The notes: a model not told the origin generated them from the letters alone. A DNA stretch of 64,000 bases from Undibacterium hunanense (GCF_014284335.1 NZ_JACOGF010000002.1:124001-188000), one strand, 5' to 3'. Positions 18,089-26,745 are shown, numbered from the stretch's first letter. Numbers and translations are program-made.

Positions 18089-19000
18089 ATGAATTTTAAA
18101 ATTTCCTTTACCCGCCTTGCTGCCCGCTACCTTGGTATCGCCAGCCTGAGTCTGGCCTGCGCCGTTGCCAATGCGCAGACTGCAAAAGAAGACACGGCCA
18201 AAGGCGTGCTGTGGGAAGTGAAATCGGCTGGCAATACGGCATACCTGTTTGGTTCCATCCATCTTGCCAAGGCCAGTTTTTACCCACTGCCGGAAGCGGT
18301 GGAAAATGCCTACAAACAGGCCGACACGGTGGTCGTTGAAGTCGATACTTCCGACGCCAGGGCAGCAGAAAAAGCCATGCCCTTCTTCACCTATAAAGCA
18401 CCAGACAAACTGGAAAACCACATCACCAAGAAAACCTGGGAAGACCTGCAAGGCATGGTCGGTGCGGCCAGTACCCAGTTACAGGGTTTGAAGCCAAGCA
18501 TCGTGGCGACGGCACTCAGCGTCGGTGTCTTCAAGCAGCAGGGGTTTGATGCCAGCAAAGGTGTGGATCTGTACTATATGCAAAAAGCAAAACAGGACAA
18601 GAAAGAGATCGTTTCACTGGAAACCATGGAATTCCAGGCCAACGTGCTGGCCGGTTTAAGTGATGAAGATGGCGATGCCATGCTGGCACAGACTCTGGAC
18701 GGCCTGAAGAATGGCGACTTGCTGCGTGAAACCAATACCATGATCGAGGCCTGGAAAACCGGCGATGCCGAAGCGCTGACCAAAATCCTGCAAGATTCTG
18801 CCAATAAGGATGCCGGTTCGCGCATGGTCATGAAATTGCTGCTTGATGACCGCAATCCCGGCATGGTGGAAAAAATCGGCAGCATGCTGGAAAGCGGCAA
18901 GAAACTGTTTGTCGTCATCGGCGCCGGACACATGAGCGGTCCCAACAGCGTCACCGAATTGCTGGAAAAGAAAGGCTTTGAAGTGAGGCAGATCAAGTAA
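18089..19000 (+). CDS. TraB/GumN family protein, exported
   Basis: 303 residues from the ATG at 18089. The signal peptide reads LGIASLSLACAVANAQ. TraB/GumN hallmarks are LWEVKSAGNTAYLFGSIHLAK near the start, the acidic VVVEVDTSD, and the C-terminal FVVIGAGHMSGPNSVTELLEKKGFEV. These proteins carry conserved GxxH and GxGH motifs that may form a metal-binding, peptidase-like site (as in the distantly related Tiki proteins). Cellular role in bacteria is poorly known. It stands alone between the PPOX gene and a convergent regulator operon. The 17-nt segment around the stop (GGCAGAT...TAATCC) is partly repeated just after it. Confidence 0.88.
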   Translation: MNFKISFTRLAARYLGIASLSLACAVANAQTAKEDTAKGVLWEVKSAGNTAYLFGSIHLAKASFYPLPEAVENAYKQADTVVVEVDTSDARAAEKAMPFFTYKAPDKLENHITKKTWEDLQGMVGAASTQLQGLKPSIVATALSVGVFKQQGFDASKGVDLYYMQKAKQDKKEIVSLETMEFQANVLAGLSDEDGDAMLAQTLDGLKNGDLLRETNTMIEAWKTGDAEALTKILQDSANKDAGSRMVMKLLLDDRNPGMVEKIGSMLESGKKLFVVIGAGHMSGPNSVTELLEKKGFEVRQIK

Positions 19001-19017
19001 TCCGGCAGATTATATCC
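18987..19017 (+). repeat. Imperfect direct repeat around the TraB-family stop codon
   Basis: GGCAGATCAAGTAATCC (18987-19003), containing the TAA stop, is followed directly by GGCAGATTATATCC. Confidence 0.4.
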
Positions 19018-19081
19018 AGAGACCACAAGGTGGCTCTGGAACCATCATTGGTGATTGTAGCAAGCAAGAAAAATTCCGGTG

Positions 19082-19111
19082 CTTAATTACTTTCAATCGC
19101 GCTCAATCACG
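19082..19111 (-). repeat. Three 10-nt tandem units with stops in all three frames
   Basis: Read on the minus strand: CGTGATTGAG, CGCGATTGAA, AGTAATTAAG. The first TGA is the stop of the response regulator; the second (TGA) and third (TAA) fall in the other two frames. Confidence 0.8.
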
Positions 19112-19570
19112 TTTGAGATGCCAGGCTTGTAAAGGTGTTTCATCGGGAATCAGGGCATGCAGGCGCTTGTACAGCAGGCGCGTCTCCAGCAAATTGGAGA
19201 TTCTCAATATCGATTCGATAAAATCAAATGGCTTGGTCAAAAAATCTTTTGCCCCCAACGCCAGCGCCCGGTGTTTTGCTTCCGGCATGATGTCAGCAGT
19301 CAGTACCATGACCGGACGGAAATCATTCTTTGGCGTACACCTCGCCAGTTGTTCCAGCACTGCGTAGCCATCGAATTCAGGCATCATTAAATCTAGCAAA
19401 ACCAGATCCGGATCAAAAGCGATCACCAGATCAAGGGTGCGGGTTGGGTCCGTGGTACTGACGATGTTGCTGAAGCCTTCGCGTGTCAATATTTTTTCCA
19501 GCAATTGCACATTGTCGATTTCATCATCGACAATCAGGATACGCATGGCAAGTATGTCGGAAACGTTCAT
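19103..19570 (-). CDS. Response regulator, receiver domain with short C-terminal extension
   Basis: 155 residues. Receiver at about 9-130, with IVDDE, phospho-Asp in LVLLDLMMPEFDG, Thr in VLTAD and Lys in FLTKPFD, then a helical tail (ILRISNLLETRLLYKRLHAL). In many HD-GYP regulators such a tail leads to an output domain, but here the protein stops. Its ATG overlaps the stop of the upstream hybrid kinase (ATGA), so the two are translationally coupled. Third gene of a LuxR-kinase-regulator operon. Confidence 0.9.
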   Translation of the reverse strand: MNVSDILAMRILIVDDEIDNVQLLEKILTREGFSNIVSTTDPTRTLDLVIAFDPDLVLLDLMMPEFDGYAVLEQLARCTPKNDFRPVMVLTADIMPEAKHRALALGAKDFLTKPFDFIESILRISNLLETRLLYKRLHALIPDETPLQAWHLKRD

Positions 19571-21501
19571 GGCAAAAGACGATTGAGGGTGGAAAAGAAC
19601 AACGTTACATCCAGCGGTTTGGTCAGATAGTCACTGGCACCATTGGCCCTTAGCCGCTCGATCGTCGTCGCCAGTGCATCGGCGCTCAATATGACGATCG
19701 GAATATCCTTCATATCTGGCGATGCACGCAACTGTTGCAATACATCTTCGCCGGACATGTCGGGCAGTTGCAGGTCCAGCAGTATCAGGTCCGGTCCTTG
19801 CTGTTGCGCGATCTGCAAGCCATCGGCACCGTTCTTTGCACTGAAAAGTTGTACATGCTTGCTGCGCGCCAGCAGTATTTCAATCAGGACCAGATTCGAT
19901 GAATTGTCTTCAATATACAGTATGCTGCAAGGGCGATGTAACGTTGCCAGTTCAGCGGTCGCTGGCCGGATTCCTTCTGCCGACAGCGTTGCCTGTGCGA
20001 CGGGCAAGTTGACCCAGAAATGACTGCCTTGCCCCTCGACGCTGGTCATGCCGATTTCTCCGCCCATTGCCAGCGTCAACTGTCTGGATACCACCAGACC
20101 CAGGCCATTGCCTTCGACCGGCTTGTGTTCTGCACCCAGCCGGTCGAATGGCGTAAACAAGCGCTTTTGCATGTCTGGCGCAATGCCAGTGCCGCTATCA
20201 ATGACCAGCAGTTGTACTTGCGTTGCCGTTGCCTGCACGCGTAGTGTGACCGTGCCATTGTCCCTGTTGTATTTGACAGCATTCGACAAGAGATTGAGTA
20301 ATACTTGCAGCAGGCGTTTGCGGTCTGCAAGCAGATAGATATCGGCGGCTTTTTCCGGGCCTGTCAGTATGATATTTCTGGCCTGTGCCAGCGGTGCAAT
20401 CAGTGACAGTGCTTCACGCAAAAGCCCGCCTGCTTCGACTGGCTGCAGCACCAGTTCCAGATGGCCGGTTTCTATGCGGGCGATATCCAATACTTCATCG
20501 ATCAGGGTCAGCAGGTGATGCCCGCCTTTCAATATATGCCTGAGGCTTTGCTGCGCATCCGGGGCATGCATATCCAGTTGCAGCAATTGCGCAAAACCGA
20601 GGATGGCATTCAGTGGCGTGCGTAATTCGTGACTGGTGCGGGACAGAAATTCAGTCTTGGACTGATTGGCACGTTCAGCCTCTTGCCGGGCTTTTTGCAC
20701 TTCTTCAGCACGGGCTGCCAGCAGTTGGCTGGCGCGCATCATGCGGTCAGACAACTGGCCCAGTTCATCGTTCGCTGCTGCGACCGGAACCAGCGTCATG
20801 CCGTGTTCGAGGCGGCCTGCATTACCCGTCAATTGTTGTACGCGGCGTACGATACCGGCAGAAAACAACAGGCTGGTCAGCAATGCGCCGAGCACACCGG
20901 CAATACCGGCACCCACCGTCACCATCATGGTGAGATTGTGTACCTGATTGGCCTGCCTGACGCTTTCCTGTCGCAGGTATTCTTCCCGTATCAGCATGGT
21001 ATCGATATGCGCACGCAAATCATCCAGCACTTTCTTGTTCTGAACCAGGGCCTGGGTTAATTTTTCGGGCGGGGATGCCGGCCCGATCTTGATCAGTTCT
21101 ACCAGTCCTTCGCTTTTCTTGACGGCCATGGATGCCAGTTCATTTAACAGCGCCAGTTGCTGTCCGTCGCGGATTTGTGCACGCAGACGTTGCACGGTTT
21201 TTGGTAATTCCGTTTCGCTGATATGGTAAGGCACCAGAAAGTTTTTATGCCCGGTCAGCAAATAGCCACGCACGCCGGTGGCGGCTTCTGCCAGCAGTGT
21301 ATGGACTTTTTGAATATCCCTCTGGATCTGTATCGTGCGCTGCACGTTTTCCTGCGCACGATTGACCTGTATACCCATCAGGTAACTGGATATCAGGGTG
21401 CCAAGCAAGACCACGATAGGCACCGCGATCACGATCAGCCCCTTGATGCGCAAAGGGCGATCTGACCACCAGCGCATTGCCAGTATGAACAGTCGCTTCA
21501 T
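19567..21501 (-). CDS. Hybrid sensor histidine kinase, CHASE3-HAMP-HisKA-HATPase-REC
   Basis: 644-residue membrane kinase. TM1 is at about 20-43, a CHASE3-type periplasmic helical domain at about 45-185 (AEAATGVRGYLLTGHKNFL is typical), TM2 at about 190-213 and HAMP at about 215-265. H291 lies in TSHELRTPLN, followed by the ATPase boxes LLSNAVKYN, DSGTGIAP and GNGLGLVVS. The C-terminal receiver has Asp576 (LILLDLQLPDMSG). Its ATG overlaps the stop of the LuxR-type gene upstream (ATGA) and its own stop overlaps the next ATG in the same way. CHASE3 ligands are unknown. Likely works with both neighbours. Confidence 0.93.
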   Translation of the reverse strand: MKRLFILAMRWWSDRPLRIKGLIVIAVPIVVLLGTLISSYLMGIQVNRAQENVQRTIQIQRDIQKVHTLLAEAATGVRGYLLTGHKNFLVPYHISETELPKTVQRLRAQIRDGQQLALLNELASMAVKKSEGLVELIKIGPASPPEKLTQALVQNKKVLDDLRAHIDTMLIREEYLRQESVRQANQVHNLTMMVTVGAGIAGVLGALLTSLLFSAGIVRRVQQLTGNAGRLEHGMTLVPVAAANDELGQLSDRMMRASQLLAARAEEVQKARQEAERANQSKTEFLSRTSHELRTPLNAILGFAQLLQLDMHAPDAQQSLRHILKGGHHLLTLIDEVLDIARIETGHLELVLQPVEAGGLLREALSLIAPLAQARNIILTGPEKAADIYLLADRKRLLQVLLNLLSNAVKYNRDNGTVTLRVQATATQVQLLVIDSGTGIAPDMQKRLFTPFDRLGAEHKPVEGNGLGLVVSRQLTLAMGGEIGMTSVEGQGSHFWVNLPVAQATLSAEGIRPATAELATLHRPCSILYIEDNSSNLVLIEILLARSKHVQLFSAKNGADGLQIAQQQGPDLILLDLQLPDMSGEDVLQQLRASPDMKDIPIVILSADALATTIERLRANGASDYLTKPLDVTLFFSTLNRLLP

Positions 21502-22307
21502 GATTTTCTGCCGGCAGATGTACTCGACGTACCCGACGTACCCAGGCCCAGTTCGACTGCCATGGCAGCGACCTGGGTGCGGTCCTGTAGCCCGAGTTTA
21601 TGGATGATGCGTTCCACGTGGATTTTTACCGTACCCCTGGCAATGCCTAGCCGGTCACCGATATCTGAGTTGGTCAAACCGTGTGGCAACAGCGACAGCA
21701 CTTCACGCTCGCGGGCCGTGAGCAGTGCAGAAATTTGTTTGATGCTGCCATTCATCTGTGGTGTTGTTGATTCAGATGGTACATGCAGTGCCAGCGCCAG
21801 GATGTTGGCCAGCGTACCTAAGGTGAGCATGTCGGCAGCAGAAGGTTCCGCCAACTGCTTGCGATTGACCAGCACCAGGATGCCTTGTGGCCGGGTTTGC
21901 TTCATCAATGGAAACAGCAATTCCAGCCCCGCCACATCACCTGCTGGCAACAACAGGCGACTGATGCTTTTTTGCCGGATCATCACGCGGGCATCCGGCT
22001 TCAGCATGGCGGACAAGACACCTTGCGCCGGGAAGCGCGTGCCGTGGGGTAATACATGTCCTTTTGACGCATGCACGCGTAATGCACCGGCATCTTCCAC
22101 CAGTACCGCGCAGGCTTCAAAGGCAGAAAACTCCAGCGCATAGGCAAGCACCGCCGAAATGGCCGATTCTTCTCCTTCTGCCAGTACCTGGCCAACATCA
22201 TGCAACAGGCGCAGACGGGCCTGATTGGCCTGGTTGTCGCGATACTGCTCGCGTAAAGAATGGGTAGTGGCTGAAGGTGTCGTGTCCATGGCATTAGTAT
22301 ATGCCAT
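21498..22307 (-). CDS. GAF-domain LuxR-type transcriptional regulator
   Basis: 269 residues. An N-terminal GAF-like sensory region spans about 25-180. The C-terminal GerE/LuxR helix-turn-helix spans about 195-255, with LLTAREREVLSLLPHGLTNSDIGDRLGIARGTVKIHV. The extreme C-terminus (GTSGTSSTSAG) comes from 9-nt DNA repeats. Start uncertain: the ATG at 22307 lies inside an 18-bp palindrome, and the ATG at 22289 gives 263 residues; neither has a good ribosome site. First gene of the operon with the CHASE3 kinase and the response regulator. It has no receiver of its own, so it probably responds to a GAF ligand and controls the operon or linked genes. Confidence 0.88.
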   Translation of the reverse strand: MAYTNAMDTTPSATTHSLREQYRDNQANQARLRLLHDVGQVLAEGEESAISAVLAYALEFSAFEACAVLVEDAGALRVHASKGHVLPHGTRFPAQGVLSAMLKPDARVMIRQKSISRLLLPAGDVAGLELLFPLMKQTRPQGILVLVNRKQLAEPSAADMLTLGTLANILALALHVPSESTTPQMNGSIKQISALLTAREREVLSLLPHGLTNSDIGDRLGIARGTVKIHVERIIHKLGLQDRTQVAAMAVELGLGTSGTSSTSAGRKS

Positions 22308-22316
22308 GTGGCATAT
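22299..22316. promoter_or_regulatory. 18-bp palindrome at the start of the LuxR-type gene
   Basis: ATATGCCA-TG-TGGCATAT, a perfect 8-bp inverted repeat, overlaps the upstream candidate start codon of the LuxR-type regulator. It lies in the divergent region shared with the gene at 22425. Its position suits an autoregulatory operator. Confidence 0.6.
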
Positions 22317-22424
22317 GTGATGCTAGGCCACACGGCTGATGGCAGGCCTTACACAGTAGCTCATGATGGTCCCAACCTTGCAGGAAGAGGTAATTGATCT
22401 GTTTTTAACCATGGGAAATCTGAA

Positions 22425-22919
22425 ATGAAAAATCTGTTCTTTGTGATGAGCTTGCTTGCCAGTGGTGCCGTTTTCGCAGAAGCGCCTCCCAAGAAATATG
22501 ACCAGGTAGCTGCCGCACCTGCCACCGCCGCAGAAAAAGAAATTGCCGGTTTGTTCGATCGCTGGAATGCCGCATTGGCAACCGGTAAACCCGCAGAAGT
22601 GGTCAAGCTGTATGCACCTAACGGCATCTTGCAGCCTACCGTATCGAATAAAATCCGTGCCACACCGGCAGAAATTGAAGAATACTTTGAACATTTTTTG
22701 TTGCTGAAACCTAAGGGCACCATCAATTACCGTCAAATCCGTCTTTTGGGTGAAAACTCGGCGCTCGATAGCGGTGCCTATACCTTCGAGATCGTGAAGG
22801 ACGGCAAGCCGGCAAAGGTGCGCGCACGGTATACCTATGTCTATGAAAAAATCAAGGGCGACTGGAAAATCCTCAATCACCATTCCTCGGCCATGCCTGA
22901 ATTTGTGGAAGAAAAATAA
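22425..22919 (+). CDS. Exported NTF2-fold protein (SgcJ/EcaC or DUF4440-like)
   Basis: 164 residues with a signal peptide (LFFVMSLLASGAVFAEA). The mature part has the NTF2-like/SnoaL pattern of the SgcJ/EcaC group: EIAGLFDRWNAALATGKPAEVVKLYAPNGILQP, then EYFEHFLLLKPKGTI and YTYVYEKIKGDWKILNHHSS. The group includes calcium/calmodulin-kinase association-domain-like proteins. Periplasmic ligand or enzyme role unknown. It is divergent from the LuxR-type operon with 117 bp between, and ends in a hairpin terminator. Confidence 0.83.
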   Translation: MKNLFFVMSLLASGAVFAEAPPKKYDQVAAAPATAAEKEIAGLFDRWNAALATGKPAEVVKLYAPNGILQPTVSNKIRATPAEIEEYFEHFLLLKPKGTINYRQIRLLGENSALDSGAYTFEIVKDGKPAKVRARYTYVYEKIKGDWKILNHHSSAMPEFVEEK

Positions 22920-22921
22920 GC

Positions 22922-22961
22922 CTGAATGTTCCCGAATATGTATGAATAAGTCTGAACAGCT
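22922..22961 (+). repeat. Four imperfect 10-nt units just after a stop codon
   Basis: CTGAATGTTC, CCGAATATGT, ATGAATAAGT, CTGAACAGCT begin 2 nt after the TAA of the NTF2-fold gene. AATAAGYCTGAA occurs twice, 30 nt apart, the first copy including the stop codon. Confidence 0.55.
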
Positions 22962-22996
22962 AGCCTGTATCGAGGCTGTCCATAGCAGGTAGTCAA

Positions 22997-23039
22997 CTGT
23001 CCGTGCCTTGTACTGCAATGCACGGACAGCTTGTTTTTG
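22997..23039 (+). terminator. Intrinsic terminator after the NTF2-fold gene
   Basis: Ten-bp stem CTGTCCGTGC/GCACGGACAG followed by CTTGTTTTTG. Confidence 0.8.
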
Positions 23040-23202
23040 TAGCGTGGCCCTGAAGCCCATGCCATCTTGTGCGCTTCTTTTCATATTGACCACTTCCATG
23101 CCGGATACTCAATGCGCCTGGAGATTTGTGTCAGAATGCGGCTGTCAGCCTTCATAAGCTGTCAAATTGAAACGACAGTTCCGAAAGTAATCAAGAAACA
23201 AG

Positions 23203-23628
23203 ATGACGTTTAATGACAAGCTGCAAGCTGATTCTGTACCAGACTTGCAAGAACACCCCTGGATATCACTGGAAACCGCGCTGGATGTTGAAGCGTGGAT
23301 GGATTTGCAACATCGTGAACTACAGCAGGCCCTGGGCAACAAGCCGACCACAGGGCAGGGTATCTGCCTGAGCTTATTGCATGGCGGTGAACTGTATCTG
23401 CATACCAATTCTGATGGGGATGTCTTGCTGGACCTGACACCCGAAGCACAGTGGGTGACGCCGGTATTAAGTGCCGTGACCCAGACAGCAGCACCACGTG
23501 GCCAGGTCTGGTGCCTGCAAGGCCATGTGCTGATACAACTGATGCTGGGTTTGAATACCCTGGTTGCCAGCAGCAGGCTGGTGCTCAAGCATCAATACAA
23601 GGGTGCACGTCATAATAGTATGCAATAG
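23203..23628 (+). CDS. Hypothetical protein, 141 residues
   Basis: No family recognised. Acidic N-terminal half (DLQEHPWISLETALDVEAWMDLQ), a possible beta region (ELYLHTNSDGDVLLDL) and a hydrophobic stretch near 115-130 (HVLIQLMLGLNTLVASSRL). No signal peptide. Codon use and amino-acid composition look coding; the opposite-strand frame at 23145-23588 is Ser/Cys-rich and looks like a shadow. The ribosome site is weak (AAGAAACAAG). The segment around its stop is a 10-nt triple repeat, as at other genes here. Function not assignable. Confidence 0.6.
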   Translation: MTFNDKLQADSVPDLQEHPWISLETALDVEAWMDLQHRELQQALGNKPTTGQGICLSLLHGGELYLHTNSDGDVLLDLTPEAQWVTPVLSAVTQTAAPRGQVWCLQGHVLIQLMLGLNTLVASSRLVLKHQYKGARHNSMQ

Positions 23629-23643
23629 CGTGCAATAAGGCTG
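23614..23643 (+). repeat. Three 10-nt units carrying stops in all three frames
   Basis: AATAGTATGC, AATAGCGTGC, AATAAGGCTG give TAG at 23616, TAG at 23626 (the real stop) and TAA at 23636, one in each frame. Confidence 0.75.
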
Positions 23644-23655
23644 ATTGGTGCCAGC

Positions 23656-24438
23656 TTAGCGCTGTGAATATATCCTGGACAGTTCACCTTCCTGGTGGGC
23701 GCGCAGGATGGCGCGGTCGATTTTTAGCATCAGTCCCTTGTCAAGATCAGGACGGATTGCGATATGAATATCCACAGAAGAAACCGGTTTTGGCAAAACG
23801 CAAAACAGTTTTTCTGTCGTCTGGCCTGGAGCGAATTCCGCTGCATATTGACGGTTGATGTTAGCTTCCAACTGGCTGATATTGCTGGCCGAGCTATACA
23901 GCAAAAATGCATCCATACGGCCCAGGTAAAGTTTCTTGAGGCGGCCAGAATTATTGCTGGTATCGTCTTCCACCTTGAACAGTACATTGCTGAGCCGGTC
24001 AAACTTGTCCCCATTGCTGGTGCCACGGACGATGCCTATGGTCTTACCCTTCAGGTCATCCAGGGATTGAAATACAAATTTGCTATCGCAACGGGTAACC
24101 AGCAAGGACTGGTCGGTAAAAATCGGCTGGGAAAACTTGAAACTGCGCAATCTTTCCCGGGTTTTTGATATGCCAAAGATCAGGCCTTCGCCTTTCTCTG
24201 CATTTTCCAGCGCACGTTTCCAGGGATAACGGCGTATGTCGAATGTCAGGCCGGAGTGTTGTTCGAGATAACGCAACAAGGCCGTGACTTCAGGCGACAG
24301 GGGAATGACCTTGCCTTTGTCATCCAGTTCTTCACTCATCAGCAGCACCGGGCGCTGGTTGGTACGGGCATGCACCAGGCCTGCCTGGCACAGATAGACC
24401 AGCAGAAGGCAGACAAATAAGCGCAGAAAACTGGGCAT
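23656..24438 (-). CDS. Periplasmic solute-binding protein, family 3 (second orphan)
   Basis: 260 residues with a signal peptide (FLRLFVCLLLVYLCQAGLVHA). SBP_bac_3 pattern: LEQHSGLTFDIRRYPWKRALENAEKGEGLIFGISKTRER, LDDLKGKTIGIVRGTSNGDKF and a late lobe-2 segment GLMLKIDRAILRAHQEG. Likely amino-acid or peptide-like ligand. As with the gene at 16530, no permease or ATPase lies nearby. The region between it and the next minus-strand gene (24439-24671) holds only a GC-rich hairpin. Confidence 0.83.
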   Translation of the reverse strand: MPSFLRLFVCLLLVYLCQAGLVHARTNQRPVLLMSEELDDKGKVIPLSPEVTALLRYLEQHSGLTFDIRRYPWKRALENAEKGEGLIFGISKTRERLRSFKFSQPIFTDQSLLVTRCDSKFVFQSLDDLKGKTIGIVRGTSNGDKFDRLSNVLFKVEDDTSNNSGRLKKLYLGRMDAFLLYSSASNISQLEANINRQYAAEFAPGQTTEKLFCVLPKPVSSVDIHIAIRPDLDKGLMLKIDRAILRAHQEGELSRIYSQR

Positions 24439-24632
24439 GATGATTCTGGTTGCGGATTCCAGACTTATCTTAGCGCAATTTACGGCTTTGTTATGCGATA
24501 TCAGTGATAGGTAGTTCCACGCATGGCATTTGATGCCAGCCCGAAAAATACCGGAGCGACATGACAGATCATAAAGAATTCAGCCGCCTTAAGGGTTCAG
24601 CTTATTTCGCAGGCTGAACGTGATAGCTTGCC

Positions 24633-24655
24633 GACCTGGCTTGGCAAGCCAGGTC
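24633..24655. other. Strong 10-bp hairpin without U tract
   Basis: GACCTGGCTT, loop GGC, AAGCCAGGTC, 17 bp beyond the stop of the GSGD lipoprotein gene. It may end or stabilise that minus-strand transcript. No T run follows on the minus strand. Confidence 0.55.
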
Positions 24656-24671
24656 TTTGGACCAGCTGTTT

Positions 24672-25871
24672 TTAACTAGCCACTCCATTGCGGTCTATCT
24701 TGACCACGCGTGAACCGCCAGCTTTTTTGACATTGACTTCTGCTTCGCCGGGGCCGGTGACCTTGATGCTGGCGCTGTCGAGCAGCAATTCGCTGGCGCG
24801 CAGGTCGCCGCTGCCGCTGACTTTGGCCGTCAGGCTTTTAGCCTTGCCTCTGAGGCTGGCTTGCCCTGGGCCTTGCATATTCAGTTCCAGCGCTGCCTCG
24901 GATTGCAGTTCTGCATCCAGATCACCCGAACCCGACATGTCGGCTTTCAGTATGCCCTGTATGCCACGGAAACTCTGGTTCGAGGGGCCGGTATTGGCGA
25001 TCTGCAGGTCCTTGATCTTCAGGTTTTCTGCATCCAGATCGCCGGAACCACTGGCGGTAATCGTCAATTCGCCGACTTCACCCGCCAGCCGGATATCGCC
25101 AGAGCCGCTGGCACGCACATTGGCCTGCTCAGCCTTGATACCCTGGATATCAATGTCCCCCGACCCTACCGTTTCCACCTGCAGAGCTTTGACATTGCCC
25201 AGCAGACGCACATCACCGGACCCATGTTTGATCAGCTTGACGCTGGCAGCTTGCAGATTGTCGACACGCAGGTCACCACTGCCATTTGAAGTGGTATCCA
25301 GCGACTGGCTGACGGTATCCAGGTGTACTTCACCAGAACCGCGCATTTCCAGTTCGGCCTGGGCGACCTGCAATTGCTGCATATCCAGATCACCGCTACC
25401 GGAAGACACCAGTTTCAGGACGCCTATCTTGCCGGTCACCCTGGCATCGCCAGAGCCGTTCAGGTTCAGGCTCAGTTTGTCTGTTTGCAGTTCATGTATA
25501 TCCATGTCGCCACTGCCAGAATTGGTGGCTTTGCTCAGGCTTGTGGTCGTGATCCTGACAGTGCCTGGCTGGTTACTCCAGGTAAAACTATAAGATTTAC
25601 GTTTGCTGCGGATGATTAATACCTTGTTTTCCACCACGGTTTCGATTTCCGGCACCAGATTGTCGTCGCCACTGATGACGATGGGGGCCTGCGGTCCGTT
25701 GGTAACCACCACATCAAAGAAGCTGGAATTTTCTATGGCATTGAATTCAGCCACAGTGCGCTGTTCGGTAGCGATCTTGCCGCTGCCCCTGATGGTATTG
25801 CCATCGACGCTGATTTCGCAGCCACCCAGCAATACGGCCAGCAGTGTGAGACATCCTAATGATTTGATCAT
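24672..25871 (-). CDS. DUF2807 (head GIN) lipoprotein with GSGD repeats
   Basis: 399 residues from the ATG at 25871. The signal peptide ends in a lipobox (LLAVLLGGC), so the protein is predicted to be an acylated lipoprotein. The N-terminal part (about 20-120) has the DUF2807 opening: RGSGKIATEQRTVAEFNAIENSSFFDVVV. The rest is a run of about 20-residue repeats, each with GSGD or a variant (GSGE, TGPG, QGPG), a pattern that predicts a parallel beta-helix. The longer frame starting at 26030 lacks signal-like sequence. Surface or periplasmic role unknown; such repeats could act as an adhesin-like or envelope scaffold. Confidence 0.85.
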   Translation of the reverse strand: MIKSLGCLTLLAVLLGGCEISVDGNTIRGSGKIATEQRTVAEFNAIENSSFFDVVVTNGPQAPIVISGDDNLVPEIETVVENKVLIIRSKRKSYSFTWSNQPGTVRITTTSLSKATNSGSGDMDIHELQTDKLSLNLNGSGDARVTGKIGVLKLVSSGSGDLDMQQLQVAQAELEMRGSGEVHLDTVSQSLDTTSNGSGDLRVDNLQAASVKLIKHGSGDVRLLGNVKALQVETVGSGDIDIQGIKAEQANVRASGSGDIRLAGEVGELTITASGSGDLDAENLKIKDLQIANTGPSNQSFRGIQGILKADMSGSGDLDAELQSEAALELNMQGPGQASLRGKAKSLTAKVSGSGDLRASELLLDSASIKVTGPGEAEVNVKKAGGSRVVKIDRNGVAS

Positions 25872-26068
25872 GATTTGACGTGATGAAAGAATTAACAGTT
25901 TCCAAGTGTAGTAGGATTCAGGCGGTTTTTCACTGTCCTTAGAGACAGACTGCGCATTCCGTGTCATCAAACGCAAATTTGCCGGACGAAACGTTGCCAT
26001 ATCAGCCAAAAGCGTGATTCGGATGTACACTTGGCAGCAGTTTCTTCAAGTGCAACCATGACGACATA

Positions 26069-26710
26069 ATGATGCCAACCCGCCGCCAGCTTTTAAAACA
26101 AGGCCTGCTGCTCAGCGCCACCGGTTTGCTCGGCCAGCCTGTGCTATCGCAGGCCACCCCTGCGGGCGAAAAATCTGCGCAACCCGCCCCGCCGCCAGAT
26201 TTGTTTGATTCCCAGGCACTGGATATCGAATTCTGGGTCAAGCCCAGAACCCTGGATCTGATACGACCGGCGACCGGAGAGCGCAGCAAGATTTTGTACT
26301 GGAAAGATGGTGAAGTGCTGGAATCCGCTTATCAGCAGTTATGCCATTTGTTGCGCGACGTGAATGGCAAGAAGACCGCCCCGATTGATCCCAAGTTGCT
26401 GGAAACCCTGTGGGCTACCCAGGCGTATGTCGCGCGCTTTGGTGTCAGCCGGCCGCTGGAAATCTTGTCCGGCTACCGCACCCAGGCTTCTAATCAGCGC
26501 CTGATCGAAGAGGGTGTGCCAGCTGCCCGCAAATCCCTGCATATGGAAGGCAAGGCCGCAGATATCCGCATACCGCAATTGCATGAAGAAATACTGGGAG
26601 AATTGATACAGAGCTTCCGCCAGGGCGGCGTCGGCTTTTATTACCGGCAGACTGCGCAAGGCGGCTGGATACATACAGATACTGGCCTGCAAAGAAGCTG
26701 GAAGGGCTGA
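26069..26710 (+). CDS. DUF882 / YcbK-like M15-fold peptidase, Tat-type signal
   Basis: 213 residues. The N-terminus MPTRRQLLKQG followed by a hydrophobic stretch is a twin-arginine-type signal, so export as a folded protein is likely (ATG at 26069 or 26072). The mature domain matches DUF882: LEILSGYRT, SLHMEGKAADIRI (metal-ligand His and Asp) and WIHTDTG (final His). Members are thought to be zinc-dependent peptidoglycan or peptide hydrolases of the D-Ala-D-Ala carboxypeptidase fold. Divergent from the GSGD lipoprotein gene with under 200 bp between; it converges on the M16 protease genes. Confidence 0.87.
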   Translation: MMPTRRQLLKQGLLLSATGLLGQPVLSQATPAGEKSAQPAPPPDLFDSQALDIEFWVKPRTLDLIRPATGERSKILYWKDGEVLESAYQQLCHLLRDVNGKKTAPIDPKLLETLWATQAYVARFGVSRPLEILSGYRTQASNQRLIEEGVPAARKSLHMEGKAADIRIPQLHEEILGELIQSFRQGGVGFYYRQTAQGGWIHTDTGLQRSWKG

Positions 26711-26745
26711 TTGGCCTTTCCAGCGCTTTTTTGAAATTTCTGAAA

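Noticed and set aside
23145..23588. 147-residue minus-strand frame opposite the hypothetical gene
   Set aside because: Ser/Cys/Arg-rich composition, no start signal, and it covers the better-supported plus-strand frame.
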